Shown: positions 26,243 through 35,736 of the stretch, in pieces | Numbering within the stretch: the stretch's first letter is position 1 | How the letters are laid out: each line of letters begins with the position of its first letter | Assembly (NCBI GenBank): GCA_020851735.1 | Contig: JADZCD010000065.1 | Span: 1-64,000, forward strand | Length of the DNA: 64,000 bases | Reading direction: 5' to 3' | Source: Phycisphaeraceae bacterium | Lineage (GTDB): Bacteria > Planctomycetota > Phycisphaerae > Phycisphaerales > Phycisphaeraceae | Program-made: the position numbers and the translations under genes | The notes under the pieces: generated by a model | Databases searched by the model: none | What the model saw: only the letters and a program-made list of their open reading frames with translations | What the model was told of the DNA's origin: nothing

Positions 26243-28291
26243 ATGGCCCACGACTTCGTTAAGCACGACCTGCAGATCAGCGCCCAACAAGGCAGAATGA
26301 GCCTGAAAATTGCCGCCACTCTCCTGGGGGGGACGCTTCTGCTGACGGCGTTCGCAGCCCGCTTTTTATTCGCCACCCCGCTACACGCTTCCCTATTGGC
26401 CGGCGCAGCGGCGCTGCTGCTGGGCGCGCCCCTGGTGATCTCGGCCGTCCGCGACCTGCTCCACGGGCACACCCACTTCAACGAACTGATCGCCCTGGCG
26501 GTCCTGGCGGCATTTGCCAAGGGCGACTACTTAGAGGCTGGCACCGTCGCGTTTTTCACCATCATTTCGGTGCTGATCGAAAGCCGCACGGCGTTGGGCG
26601 CGCAGGCGAGCATTGAATCGCTGATCAAGATCACGCCGACCCGGGCCCGGCGGCTGACGGATGGCCGCGAGGAAGAGATGGACGCGGCGCTCTTAAAGCC
26701 CGGCGACGTGGTGCGCGTGCTGCCCGGGGACAACATCCCCGCCGACGGGCTGGTGCTTAAGGGTCAGAGCACGGTCAATCAGGCGTCGATCACCGGTGAA
26801 TCCCTGCCGGCGGACAAGACCGAAAGCGACGAAGTCTACAGCGGCACGATCAACCTCACCGGGGCGATGGACATCAAGGTCACCAAGGCTGGGGCTGACA
26901 CCACGCTGGGCCGGGTGAAGGAAATGATCGTGCAGGCGGAAACGACGCGCATTCCGCTGATGCGGGCCATCGACCGCTACGCCGCCTGGTACACGCCGAC
27001 GATCGTCATGATCGTGGGCATCGTGCTGTTTTTGACCCTCAAGCGCGATCCGGACAGCGCCTGGTCGCGGGCCATCGCCATGCTGGTGATCGCCTGCCCG
27101 TGCGCTTTGATCCTGGCGACGCCCACCGCGATGGTGGCGGCGCTTTCCGCGGCCGCCCGCCTGGGCGTGCTGGTTAAGAGCGTGGTGGACCTGGAATCGG
27201 CCCGCAATCTGACGGCGATGATTTTTGACAAGACCGGCACGCTCACCACCGGCGAATTGGAAGTCACGCGTCTTTCCCCGGCGGCGGGCGTGGAGCCTGT
27301 CGATCTGCTGCGGGCGGCGGCGGCGGCGGAACAAAGCAGCCGTCACCCGGTGGCCCGGGCGTTGACGGCGGTGGCGCAAAAGGCCCGGCTGGACCTGCCG
27401 CAGCCGACCTCCTTCCAGGAAGTGCCCGGGCGCGGCGTAGCGGCGATCTGCGACGGCCAGCGGGTGCTGGTGGGCCGGGCGGAATGGCTGCTGTCGCCCA
27501 CCGACGTGCCGGCCGCGGAAAAGCCCAGCTCCGCCACCCAGCAAGCGGTGCGCGCCGCGGCGGAGAGCCCCGAAGCGGAGGGCTTGAGCCTGTTGTTCGT
27601 GCTGCGGGCGGGCAAGCTTTTGGGTTGGATCGGCCTGGCGGACAACACCCGTCCGCAGGCCGCAGCCGCGATGGATCGCCTGCGCGACTTGGGCCTAAAA
27701 CGCCTGTTCATCGTCACCGGCGACCGTGAAAGCGTCGCGCGGCGCGTGGCGGCACAGATGCACACGGAATACAAGGCCCAAGTGCTGCCCCACGAAAAGC
27801 TGGAGATGGTCGATCACTTAAAAGCGGCTGGGCACCGCGTGGCGGTTGTCGGCGACGGCGTGAACGACGCCCCGGCGCTGGCGGCCGGCGACGTGTCGAT
27901 CGCCATGGGCGCGGCGGGGTCGGACGTGGCGATTCACTCGGCCACCATCGCGCTGATGAACAACAACCTTAATCGTATTCCGTTCCTGATTGAGCTTTCC
28001 CGCCGGACGTTCGCGGTCATCATGCAGAACCTGGTCATCGGGCTAGGCTTTATCCTGATTTTCGGCGGCCTGGCCCTGGCCGGGTGGATCGCGCCCTGGC
28101 TGGCGGCGGTGTTGCACATGCTCAGCGGCTTACTGGTGATCTTTAATTCCGCGCGTCTGGTCCGCTCCGGCGAGGACATCGAGCACGCCGAGGCCCATGC
28201 CGCCCGCCGCGTTCCCTCGGCTACCCGCCCCACGCCCCAGATTCCCCCGGCGGCGACGGCCGCGGCCCTTCATTGGGGAGCCTCCAGTTAA
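26243..28291 (+). CDS. heavy-metal P-type (PIB) ATPase without N-terminal metal-binding domain
   Basis: Moves metal ions across the inner membrane at the cost of ATP. The 682-residue protein has the CPC membrane motif (about residue 284, VIACPCALILATPTAM), the phosphorylation site DKTGTLTTGE (about residue 329), the TGES actuator motif (ITGESLP), the HP motif (SSRHPVARAL) and GDGVNDAPAL. No HMA or His-rich soluble domain precedes the first helices, although an HGHTH cluster lies near the second helix. The last helices read LAAVLHMLSGLLVIFNSARLV, lacking the Lys/Asp pair of ZntA, the MSSS of copper pumps and the HEGGT of cobalt pumps. The transported metal is therefore open. The ribosome binding site GGGAGG is rather far (12 bp) from the ATG. 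Confidence 0.85.
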   Translation: MAHDFVKHDLQISAQQGRMSLKIAATLLGGTLLLTAFAARFLFATPLHASLLAGAAALLLGAPLVISAVRDLLHGHTHFNELIALAVLAAFAKGDYLEAGTVAFFTIISVLIESRTALGAQASIESLIKITPTRARRLTDGREEEMDAALLKPGDVVRVLPGDNIPADGLVLKGQSTVNQASITGESLPADKTESDEVYSGTINLTGAMDIKVTKAGADTTLGRVKEMIVQAETTRIPLMRAIDRYAAWYTPTIVMIVGIVLFLTLKRDPDSAWSRAIAMLVIACPCALILATPTAMVAALSAAARLGVLVKSVVDLESARNLTAMIFDKTGTLTTGELEVTRLSPAAGVEPVDLLRAAAAAEQSSRHPVARALTAVAQKARLDLPQPTSFQEVPGRGVAAICDGQRVLVGRAEWLLSPTDVPAAEKPSSATQQAVRAAAESPEAEGLSLLFVLRAGKLLGWIGLADNTRPQAAAAMDRLRDLGLKRLFIVTGDRESVARRVAAQMHTEYKAQVLPHEKLEMVDHLKAAGHRVAVVGDGVNDAPALAAGDVSIAMGAAGSDVAIHSATIALMNNNLNRIPFLIELSRRTFAVIMQNLVIGLGFILIFGGLALAGWIAPWLAAVLHMLSGLLVIFNSARLVRSGEDIEHAEAHAARRVPSATRPTPQIPPAATAAALHWGASS

Positions 28292-28384
28292 ACAACGTTG
28301 TGTAAGCGGATGGTTCCTGACGTGACTGCTTGTTGATCCTGCCAACCCTTAGCCTCGCCCACCATGACCCATGCCTTCGCCAGC

Positions 28385-29425
28385 CTAGCCGATCTCTCTT
28401 TCCTGAAAGAGAATCACCGCCAACAGCAGCAGGGCGGCGCCATACAGCAGGCTGTACCCGGTGACCGACCCGACGAACTCCAGCGGGATCACGTGCCGCT
28501 GCTTGAGGGCGTCGGCGACCCACAGAAGCTGGAGGTTGGGCAGCAGGTTGTAGAGCGTGGTCAAGCCCAGCCACTGCGCCACTTCTCCGGGGCCTTTCAG
28601 CGAGGTCCAGGCGTGCGTGCGCAGCCAGGGCCCGCAGATCGAGTCATTGACCAAGCCGCCCAGGAACACGCCCAGGCAGACCAAGAGGGTCATGACCTGC
28701 TTAAGCCGGGTGGAGGCCGCGATGGCCGTGGCCACCAGGATCAGCGTGGCTTGAAAGACCAATCCCAAGGCCACCAGCAATTGCCCCAAGTCGGTGTGGT
28801 GGATGTCCTTGGCGTGGGCCTGGAACTCGGTCAAAATGCCCTGGAACTGCCAGTCGCGATTGATCAGGAGCACCAGCCCGTACGCGCTGCCGAGGAAGCC
28901 GAGCAGGGCCCAGATCAGCGTGGCGTTAAAGGCCCAGCGGTAGAGGTAATTGCCTCCCGTGGCCAGCAGGAACGCCAGGGCCAGCGCCGCCAGGCCGAAC
29001 ACCAGCACCGGCCCGTCGAAATGCTCCGAGGCCGTCTGCATCACCTGATGGCGGACCGTCAGGAGAAAGGCCAGCGCCAGGATCACAAACGCCACCGCCA
29101 AGCCGCCCGCCACGCCGGCGAATTTGCCGGCGACGAATATCGGCCGACGCACGGGCTTGCTGAGCACGGTCAGGGCGGTGCGCTGCTCGATCTCTTCGGA
29201 CACCACGCCGGTGGCGGTGAAGGCGGCCAGCAGCAGGCAGACCAGCCCGATCATGCTCAGGCCCATGTCCAGCATGAACAGGTTGTCGTCCTCAAGCGTG
29301 TAGGCGGCCAGCGTCGGGTTGAGCACCATGGCCAGCAGTCCGATCAGCACCAGCACGGTGAAGATCGGCTGGCGGATGCTCTGCGTGAAGGTGTTGCCGG
29401 CGATGCTGCGAAATTGTGCAAACAT
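28385..29425 (-). CDS. ABC-2-like permease subunit (NosY/GldF type)
   Basis: A 346-residue polytopic membrane protein with about six transmembrane helices. After the first helix, GVVSEEIEQRTALTVLSKPVRRPIFVAGKF is the cytoplasmic coupling stretch typical of ABC-2 permeases of the multi-copper-maturation/Gld group. A matching stretch occurs in the permease at 35737 (GDLHERQIFLTLTKPVSRNGYLLGKW), so the two probably work with the one ATPase at 34461. ATG 29425 has GAGGA upstream. It is divergent from the SPFH genes, with 140 bp between. The substrate is unknown. Confidence 0.7.
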   Translation of the reverse strand: MFAQFRSIAGNTFTQSIRQPIFTVLVLIGLLAMVLNPTLAAYTLEDDNLFMLDMGLSMIGLVCLLLAAFTATGVVSEEIEQRTALTVLSKPVRRPIFVAGKFAGVAGGLAVAFVILALAFLLTVRHQVMQTASEHFDGPVLVFGLAALALAFLLATGGNYLYRWAFNATLIWALLGFLGSAYGLVLLINRDWQFQGILTEFQAHAKDIHHTDLGQLLVALGLVFQATLILVATAIAASTRLKQVMTLLVCLGVFLGGLVNDSICGPWLRTHAWTSLKGPGEVAQWLGLTTLYNLLPNLQLLWVADALKQRHVIPLEFVGSVTGYSLLYGAALLLLAVILFQEREIG

Positions 29426-29565
29426 GCTTCGTTCCTCAAAGCCCGTTTTCGCCCCGCCGCGTCCGGGCGGCTGGGTATTTATGATACGGCCCAACCGATC
29501 CGCTGTTCATCCGCCGGCGGGAATGGTCCTGCCCTGAGGATATCACCTGCCAAAGAGGTTATCGC

Positions 29566-31830
29566 ATGACCGGTCCGCAGAACCAGCAAACCTATCAGCG
29601 TGCCGTGGTGGCTGCTCTCATCGGCCTATTGATTCAGGTGGGCCTGTTGCTGGCCTCCGCCTTGGTGGGGCTCTGGTCGCAAAGCCCTGCCGTTTACGCG
29701 GTGGTCTGGCATATTCTCGGCGGCCTGCCCATCTGGGTGGTCCTGCTGTTGATCTATCAGCAGCACCGCCTGGAACGGGCCGAGACCTTGGAGGCTGAGC
29801 AACTGGCCGGCACCGACGTCCAGGGCGCGGCCATTTTTCAGGAAGCGGCTGACGAACTGGGCTTGGCCCGCCGGCGGCTGGAGCGGCTTTACGGCTGGGG
29901 TTTGAATCTGGTCAGCCTCCTGCTGGCGATCTATCTCCTGGCCATCGGCGGCTGGCTGGGCTATCACCACTACGGGCTGCTGGAAGCACAGGCCAAGACC
30001 GTGGCGGCGGCGGCGGTGGGCGTGGGGGCCCAGGTCGGCCCGGCTTTGACGGCAGCCAATCTCTCGGCCATTGCCGTCGGCCCGCGGGCGGGGGCGGTGG
30101 GGTTGGGCGTCTTCGCGGTGGCGGGGGCTTTTATCGCCTTCGCTTCGGCCCGCTACATCGCCGGCATGACCCGCATTAAGGAATGGCGCCTGCTGCGCGG
30201 CGGGGCCAGCTACCTGATGGGCCAGGCCCTGCTGCTGGCCATGCTCCTGGTCAGCGCCGCTTTGGGCTACTTCGGCAACATGGTGCTGGTGGGCGCGTTA
30301 GCGCTGGTCATCCCGGCCATCATGATTCTGGTGGGCCTGGAAATTCTGCTGTTTCTGCTCCTAAGCGCCTACCGCCCGCGCCTGCCCGACGAAGTGCCGC
30401 AGCCGGCCTTTGAAAGCCGGCTTTTGGGCTGGCTGACCAGTCCCGAATCGCTGGCCAAGATCATCAATGACACCATCAACTATCAGTTCGGCTTTGAGGT
30501 CTCCCGCAGCTGGTTCTACCGCCTGCTGGGCCGGGCCGTCACGCCGCTGCTCTTTATCGCGGTGGCGGTGCTTCTGTTTATGAGCAGCATCGTCATCGTC
30601 GAGCCCGATCAACGGGCGGTGATCACCCGCTTTGGCGCGCTGGTCGATCAGGTCGGGCCCGGCCGACATTGGAAATGGCCCTGGCCCATCGGCGCGGCGC
30701 AAAAATTCCCGGTCGATCAGATCAAGCAGATCACGGTCGGCACCGAGTCCGCACACAAACCCAGATCCGATCATGAGCCGGAGACCGCGATCCTCTGGAC
30801 GAATAAACACACCGAGGCGGATGAGGCTTTCCAGATCGCGGCCCCCACACCCCTGCCGGCGGACCTCGATCAATCCCCCGCAAGCGCCCCCGCCCCCGGA
30901 AGCACCCCCGCCCCCGGAAGTGAAAACGCCCTGCTGGCGCCAGTGGCGGCTCCGCCGGCGGAACACCGCGCTCCGGGCATGACGCTCGTGGCTGCGGAGG
31001 TCATCGTCCAATACCGCGTCCGCGACCTGGAGACTTACGTGGCTACGGTCGACGACCCCGTCCGCCTGCTGGGCGCGTTGGCCCAGCGCCGGGTGCATGA
31101 GGCCTTTGTCTCCACCGACATCGACCAGCTCCTAAGCAAACAACGCCTGGACTTAGGCGACCGCCTGCGCGGGGAGATTCAGGCGGACGTTGATGAATAT
31201 CGCCTGGGCCTGGAAGTGATCTTCGTCGGTGTCAACGGCGTCCACCCGCCCCAGGCCAGCGACGTGGCCAAGGCGTTTCACGAGCAGATCAACTCGTTGC
31301 AGGAAAAAGAAGCCCTGATCGAAAAAGCCCGCAAGGACGCCACCGCCACCCTCGCCGGCGTGGCGGGGTCGATCGACAAGGCTCTTTCCCTCGATCAAGC
31401 CATCCGCCAGCTTCAGAATTTGACCGACCAGCTCACTTCCGCGCAGGCCACGGCCCCCAAGAGCCCCGCGACGGCGTCTTTGGCTGGCCAATTGGCTGAG
31501 CAACAGGTGCTGGTGGATCGCCTGCTGACCGAGGCCCGCGGCCAGGCGGCCGAGCGGCTCTACGACGCCCTGGCTTATCGCTGGGAACGCGAGCTGACCG
31601 AACGCGGCAAGGCCCATCGCTTTTTCGCGCAGATCGACGCGTATCGCCGGGCCCCGCAGTTCTATAAAGCGCGACTCTACCTCGAAGCGCTCACTGAAGT
31701 CATGCCCCTGACCCGCCGCTTTATCGTGCCCGACACGGCGCAGTTCCCCGGCTTGACCGGCGTGATTCGCCTAAACCTTCACGATCCCCAGTCGGGCCTG
31801 AGCACCATCCTCCAACCGGAGCAACCGTAG
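29566..31830 (+). CDS. SPFH/band 7 protein with polytopic N-terminal domain (HflK-like)
   Basis: 754 residues. The first 300 or so hold several predicted membrane helices, not part of ordinary HflK. A further membrane segment (about 322-345) leads into the SPFH domain (VIVEPDQRAVITRFGALVDQVGPGRHWKWPWPI, from about 342), followed by a coiled-coil region (about 560-700). HflK/HflC proteins form cage-like membrane assemblies around the FtsH protease; eukaryotic relatives are prohibitins and stomatins. An Ala/Pro/Gly/Ser linker (about residues 439-454, PAPGSTPAPGS) is written by two CCCCCGGAAG repeat units and interrupts the SPFH domain. First of three adjacent SPFH genes, all co-directional. Confidence 0.75.
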   Translation: MTGPQNQQTYQRAVVAALIGLLIQVGLLLASALVGLWSQSPAVYAVVWHILGGLPIWVVLLLIYQQHRLERAETLEAEQLAGTDVQGAAIFQEAADELGLARRRLERLYGWGLNLVSLLLAIYLLAIGGWLGYHHYGLLEAQAKTVAAAAVGVGAQVGPALTAANLSAIAVGPRAGAVGLGVFAVAGAFIAFASARYIAGMTRIKEWRLLRGGASYLMGQALLLAMLLVSAALGYFGNMVLVGALALVIPAIMILVGLEILLFLLLSAYRPRLPDEVPQPAFESRLLGWLTSPESLAKIINDTINYQFGFEVSRSWFYRLLGRAVTPLLFIAVAVLLFMSSIVIVEPDQRAVITRFGALVDQVGPGRHWKWPWPIGAAQKFPVDQIKQITVGTESAHKPRSDHEPETAILWTNKHTEADEAFQIAAPTPLPADLDQSPASAPAPGSTPAPGSENALLAPVAAPPAEHRAPGMTLVAAEVIVQYRVRDLETYVATVDDPVRLLGALAQRRVHEAFVSTDIDQLLSKQRLDLGDRLRGEIQADVDEYRLGLEVIFVGVNGVHPPQASDVAKAFHEQINSLQEKEALIEKARKDATATLAGVAGSIDKALSLDQAIRQLQNLTDQLTSAQATAPKSPATASLAGQLAEQQVLVDRLLTEARGQAAERLYDALAYRWERELTERGKAHRFFAQIDAYRRAPQFYKARLYLEALTEVMPLTRRFIVPDTAQFPGLTGVIRLNLHDPQSGLSTILQPEQP
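30880..30925 (+). repeat. in-frame CCCCCGGAAG units inside SPFH gene 1
   Basis: Two units spaced 18 bp apart encode the PAPGS repeats. The repeat and the protein read in the same orientation as in the 3'-flank arrays. Confidence 0.65.
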
Positions 31831-31921
31831 AAAACGCATCCACCCACACTTTTGCTGGACGCCTTGACCTGGCCTTTAACTTGACGTTTTCCTGGGTTTA
31901 ACTTGTCGGAGCTTTCTGGAT

Positions 31922-32896
31922 ATGAAAAACGCCTTCACCGTCGCCTTGGGACTCTTAATCGCCCTGATCCTGCTGACGTACATGTTTGCCTTCACCGTCC
32001 GCTACGATCAGATGGCGGTCCTGACCACCTTCAGCAAAGCCACGGACCCGGTCGTCGACCTGGCGGGCCAGATTCTCGAGCCCGGCAGCGTCAAACGCGA
32101 TCCGGGCCTTTACTTCCGCTGGCCCTGGCCCGTGCAGCAGGTCCAGACCTACCCCACCCGCATGCAGATCCTCGAGGATCAACTCGAGGAATTGCAGACG
32201 GCCGACGCGTTCAGTTTGATCGTGCGCACCTTCGTGGTCTGGCGCATCGACGATCCCCTGGCCTTTTTCCGCCGGCTTAAAACCATCGACGAAGCCGAGA
32301 AGCAACTCCACTCGCTGCTGCGCAACACCAAGGGCGTCATCAGCAAATATCGCTTTGAACAACTGGTCAACACCGACGCCTCGGCCATCCAGCTGCGGCC
32401 CATCGAGCAGCAGATGCTCGAACAGCTCCGCCAGCGCCTGGCTGAGGCGGGCTACGGCATCAGCGTTCAGCACGTGGGCATCCGCCGCATGATGCTGCCC
32501 GAGGACGTCACCGAAGGCGTCTTTGAACGCATGAAGTCCACCCGCCAGCGCATGGCGCAAAAGGCCCGCACCGAAGGCGAAGCCCAGGCGGCGGCGATCC
32601 GCAGCGAAGCGAATTCGGCCAGCAAGCGCATCCTGGCGTTTGCCGAGGAACGGGCCCTAAAGCTCCGGGCGGACGGCGATTCCCTGGCGGCCCAATACTA
32701 CGACGTGTTCGGCAAGGATCAGGACTTAGCCTCTTTCCTCCGCCGCATCCAGACGCTCAAGGCTGCGCTGCCCGGGGCCACCCTGATCGTCCCGGCTGAC
32801 CAGATCGCCCCCGACGGCCTGATCTCCCCTGCCCCCGGAAGTGTCGCCCCCGGAAGTTCCGCCCCCGGAAGCCAAGACAATGGGCCTCGGAAGTAA
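31922..32896 (+). CDS. SPFH/band 7 protein, HflC-like
   Basis: 324 residues: one N-terminal membrane helix (about 5-25) with the rest on the far side, then the SPFH domain (VRYDQMAVLTTFSKATDP... RDPGLYFRWPWPVQQVQTYPTR), the R-x-E-A-x-A-like coiled-coil ARTEGEAQAAAIRSEANSAS, and a final helical segment. This is the layout of HflC. The last 25 residues (PAPGSVAPGSSAPGSQ) are written by three CCCCCGGAAG units at the 3' end, the same array that elsewhere lies just outside the stop codon. GGAG at 31908-31911 precedes ATG 31922. Probably pairs with the flanking SPFH proteins. Confidence 0.82.
   Translation: MKNAFTVALGLLIALILLTYMFAFTVRYDQMAVLTTFSKATDPVVDLAGQILEPGSVKRDPGLYFRWPWPVQQVQTYPTRMQILEDQLEELQTADAFSLIVRTFVVWRIDDPLAFFRRLKTIDEAEKQLHSLLRNTKGVISKYRFEQLVNTDASAIQLRPIEQQMLEQLRQRLAEAGYGISVQHVGIRRMMLPEDVTEGVFERMKSTRQRMAQKARTEGEAQAAAIRSEANSASKRILAFAEERALKLRADGDSLAAQYYDVFGKDQDLASFLRRIQTLKAALPGATLIVPADQIAPDGLISPAPGSVAPGSSAPGSQDNGPRK
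32829..32895 (+). repeat. in-frame CCCCCGGAAG array at the 3' end of SPFH gene 2
   Basis: Three full units at 15-bp spacing and a degenerate fourth run into the stop codon, giving the protein a PGS tail. Confidence 0.65.
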
Positions 32897-32938
32897 TCCT
32901 CCTCCTGCCGCACACCCTGATGATCCAGGTGCCAGATT

Positions 32939-34336
32939 ATGACCGTTAATCAACCCGATCCTCGCCTGACGCTTGCTCCCACCGACGCCGCGGCGCCGCC
33001 GCTGGGGGAGGAACAGGCCCTCGACCCCGCGCAGCAATCGCTGGCCGACGCCATGCGGGTGATGTTCGTGCTCCTAAAGCTGGTCATGCTCGGCGTGATC
33101 GTCGCCTTCATGGTCAGCGGCTGCTTTACCGTCAAATCCCAGGAAGTGGCGGTCCGCCTGCTCTTTGGCCAGATCGTCGGCGATGGGCCTTCCCAGCAGG
33201 TGCTGCGTTCGCGCGAGCGGCCTTACTTTGCCGCTCCGTATCCGATCATGCAGGTGATCAAAATCCCCACCACCAGCCGGCGGGTGGACGTGAATGACGC
33301 GTTCTGGTTTCAATTGCCCGAGCAAGCCGCCGGCGTGACGGCCGCGGACCTGCAACGTTTTGCCGGGCCGTTGAACCCCGAGTTCATGGGCTCATTGCTT
33401 ACCGGCGATGCCAACATCGTCCACGCCCGCTGGTCGGTCACCTACTTCATCGAAGACCCCGTGACGTTCATTGCGCACGTGGCGGACCTTTCGGCCACGG
33501 AACGCAAACGCCTGGAGAACCTGGCGGACTTCGCCAGCCCCCAGCGTCTGGAAGCCATGGCGGACCAGATGGTGCGCCTGGCGGCGGAACAGGCGGTGGT
33601 CTCCACCGTCGCCCAGCTTACGGCCGATCAGATCCAGAAGGGCTTGGGGGCCGCGGAGTTTGAAATCACCCGCCGGCACCTGCAGGCCACGCTGCAGGAC
33701 ATGGACAGCGGGCTGAAAGTGGAAAACGTCTCGGCGACCAACACCATGTTCCCCCTGGCCACGCGCGACGCCTTCCAGGAAGTGCTCCGCGCGGAAAACG
33801 AAAAGGCCCGCAATATCGAGGACGCCCAGAAGGAGCGATCCTCGATTCTCGGGGCCGCGGCCGGCGAAGCGTATGAACCGCTGCTTCGCCTGATGGACGC
33901 CTATCAGGAAGCCTCCACCCGCGGCGATCAGCAGCGCGTGGCGGAGCTGGCAGCGGCGCTGGACAAAGCCTTCACCGACCTGCAGGTGCCCCGCTCCGCG
34001 GAGCCTGGGGCGGCGTCCCTGGCCATCGGCGGGCGGGTGTCGGAAGTGATCAATGACGCTAACGTTTATCGCACCCAGGTGGTCAAACGCACCCAGTCCG
34101 AAGCGGACTACTTCAATCGCCTGCGCGCGCAGCCGATGGCCACCCGCGTCATCACCCTCGACCGCCTCTGGCAGGACGCCGTCCAGGACGCCCTGCTCCG
34201 CGATGTGGAACTGCTCTTGGTTCCCCCCGGCTGGCAGCCTTACCTGGATATCAACCGCGATCCCCAGAAGTGGCGCCAACGCGAGGAAAAACGCATTAAA
34301 ATGCTCGGCCTGCCCCAGCCGGCCCGACCACAATAA
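32939..34336 (+). CDS. SPFH/band 7 protein, HflK-like
   Basis: 465 residues: a cytoplasmic N-terminal stretch, a single membrane helix (about 40-62, LVMLGVIVAFMVSG), the SPFH domain (CFTVKSQEVAVRLLFGQIVGDG...), a long helical coiled coil (AFQEVLRAENEKARNIEDAQKERSS...) and a C-terminal part reaching VPPGWQPYLDINRD. The overall pattern is HflK-like and it follows the HflC-like gene by 42 bp, so the two probably form a hetero-oligomer. No ftsH is in the window. A CCCCGGAAG array begins directly after its TAA. Confidence 0.8.
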   Translation: MTVNQPDPRLTLAPTDAAAPPLGEEQALDPAQQSLADAMRVMFVLLKLVMLGVIVAFMVSGCFTVKSQEVAVRLLFGQIVGDGPSQQVLRSRERPYFAAPYPIMQVIKIPTTSRRVDVNDAFWFQLPEQAAGVTAADLQRFAGPLNPEFMGSLLTGDANIVHARWSVTYFIEDPVTFIAHVADLSATERKRLENLADFASPQRLEAMADQMVRLAAEQAVVSTVAQLTADQIQKGLGAAEFEITRRHLQATLQDMDSGLKVENVSATNTMFPLATRDAFQEVLRAENEKARNIEDAQKERSSILGAAAGEAYEPLLRLMDAYQEASTRGDQQRVAELAAALDKAFTDLQVPRSAEPGAASLAIGGRVSEVINDANVYRTQVVKRTQSEADYFNRLRAQPMATRVITLDRLWQDAVQDALLRDVELLLVPPGWQPYLDINRDPQKWRQREEKRIKMLGLPQPARPQ

Positions 34337-34393
34337 CCCCCCCCCGGAAGTGTCCCCGGAAGCGCCCCCCGGAAGATAGCCACCGGAGTACCG
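34337..34393 (+). repeat. CCCCGGAAG array after SPFH gene 3
   Basis: CCCCCCCCCGGAAGTG, CCCCGGAAGCG, CCCCCCGGAAG and CCACCGGAG follow the stop codon with no gap. Confidence 0.65.
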
Positions 34394-34460
34394 CCGAATC
34401 GCCTCCCGGAGAACTCCTTGGAATTCCTGACTACAAACCAAATCCCGCCGGGCCCGTACC

Positions 34461-35687
34461 ATGACTTCCACCACTGCTGATCCCGATCTCCGGCACGATG
34501 CAGCCCCAGCCTCGGGGGATCTGGTCGTGCAGTGCGCCCGCCTGACCAAAATCTTCCGCGACTTCTGGCTGCGCCATCGCGTCCGCGCGGTGGACGGCGT
34601 CGATCTGGCCATTCCCCGCGGGCAGGTCTTTGGCCTCTTAGGCCCCAACGGCTCGGGCAAGTCCACCACCATCAAGATGATCCTGGCCCTTTTGCGCCCC
34701 ACCTCCGGGCGCATCGCCGTGTTCGGCAAGCGGCCTGACGACGTGGCCACCAAAAAACTCATCGGCTATCTGCCCGAGGAGTCCTACCTCTACCGCTTCC
34801 TGAACGCCCGCGAAACGCTGGACTACTACGGCCGGCTGTTTCACCTCGATCGCCGGCAACGCCAAAAACGCATCGACATGCTCCTGAACATGGTCGGCCT
34901 GGAAGCCGTGCAGCGCCGGCCTGTCGGCGAATATTCCAAGGGCATGCAGCGGCGCATCGGCCTGGCGCAGGCTCTGATCAATGATCCGCAATTCCTCATT
35001 CTCGACGAGCCGACCACCGGCCTGGACCCCATCGGCACGCGCCAGATCAAGGACCTGATCCTGGAACTGGCCCGCCGCGGCAAGACGGTGCTGCTCTGTT
35101 CGCACCTCTTGGCCGACGTCGAGGACGTCTGCGATCGCCTGGCCATCATGTTCGGCGGGCGCATCCGCCTGGAAGGCACGGTCGACGAGCTCTTGGTCCG
35201 CCAGGATCAGACCATCCTCCAGACCCGCCAACTGGATGCGGCCACCATCGCCGAGATCGAAAAAGTTCTCCAGCGCCGCGGCCAGGCCATCGAAAAAATC
35301 GATCGGCCCCGCCAGCGGCTTGAATCCCTGTTCCTGGAGATCGTCCATCGCGCCCAGGAAGAAGGGCTGCAGACCAGCGGGGCCACCTCGGGCGGGGAAT
35401 TGGCTGCCTTCCTCCGCGTCCAGGACAACGACCCGTCCCAACCTCCCGCGGCTGCCGTCTTAGCGCAACTGCTTAAGCCCCAGCCGCCGCAGCCCCCGGC
35501 GGTGGAACCAACCCCTGCCGCGACTCCGCCGCCGAAGACCGAAGACCAATCCCTTATCCGCCATCTGGCCGATACCGCTCCAGCGCCGACGGGAAAAAAC
35601 AAACCCCGCGCACCGGCCAATGACATTGACCGCAGCGTCATCGACCAACTCCTAAAACCCCCGCCCCCGGAAGACCCTAACTCCTAA
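34461..35687 (+). CDS. ABC transporter ATP-binding protein with Pro-rich tail
   Basis: The 408-residue protein has Walker A GPNGSGKST at residues 61-69, the signature YSKGMQRRIGLAQAL, Walker B LILDEPTTGLDP and the switch histidine region (LLCSHLLADVEDVCDRL). It belongs to the CcmA/NatA-type ATPases that drive ABC-2 permeases. After the usual C-terminal domain (about residue 300), a 100-residue Pro/Ala-rich tail follows, ending in PPPPEDPNS where a CCCCCGGAAG unit is again in frame. It probably energises the permease 49 bp downstream and perhaps the divergent one at 28385. The substrate is unknown. Confidence 0.85.
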   Translation: MTSTTADPDLRHDAAPASGDLVVQCARLTKIFRDFWLRHRVRAVDGVDLAIPRGQVFGLLGPNGSGKSTTIKMILALLRPTSGRIAVFGKRPDDVATKKLIGYLPEESYLYRFLNARETLDYYGRLFHLDRRQRQKRIDMLLNMVGLEAVQRRPVGEYSKGMQRRIGLAQALINDPQFLILDEPTTGLDPIGTRQIKDLILELARRGKTVLLCSHLLADVEDVCDRLAIMFGGRIRLEGTVDELLVRQDQTILQTRQLDAATIAEIEKVLQRRGQAIEKIDRPRQRLESLFLEIVHRAQEEGLQTSGATSGGELAAFLRVQDNDPSQPPAAAVLAQLLKPQPPQPPAVEPTPAATPPPKTEDQSLIRHLADTAPAPTGKNKPRAPANDIDRSVIDQLLKPPPPEDPNS

Positions 35688-35736
35688 ACCCCGCAAGCTC
35701 CCAATTCCTAACCCCTAACCCCCAGCCCCCACTCCC

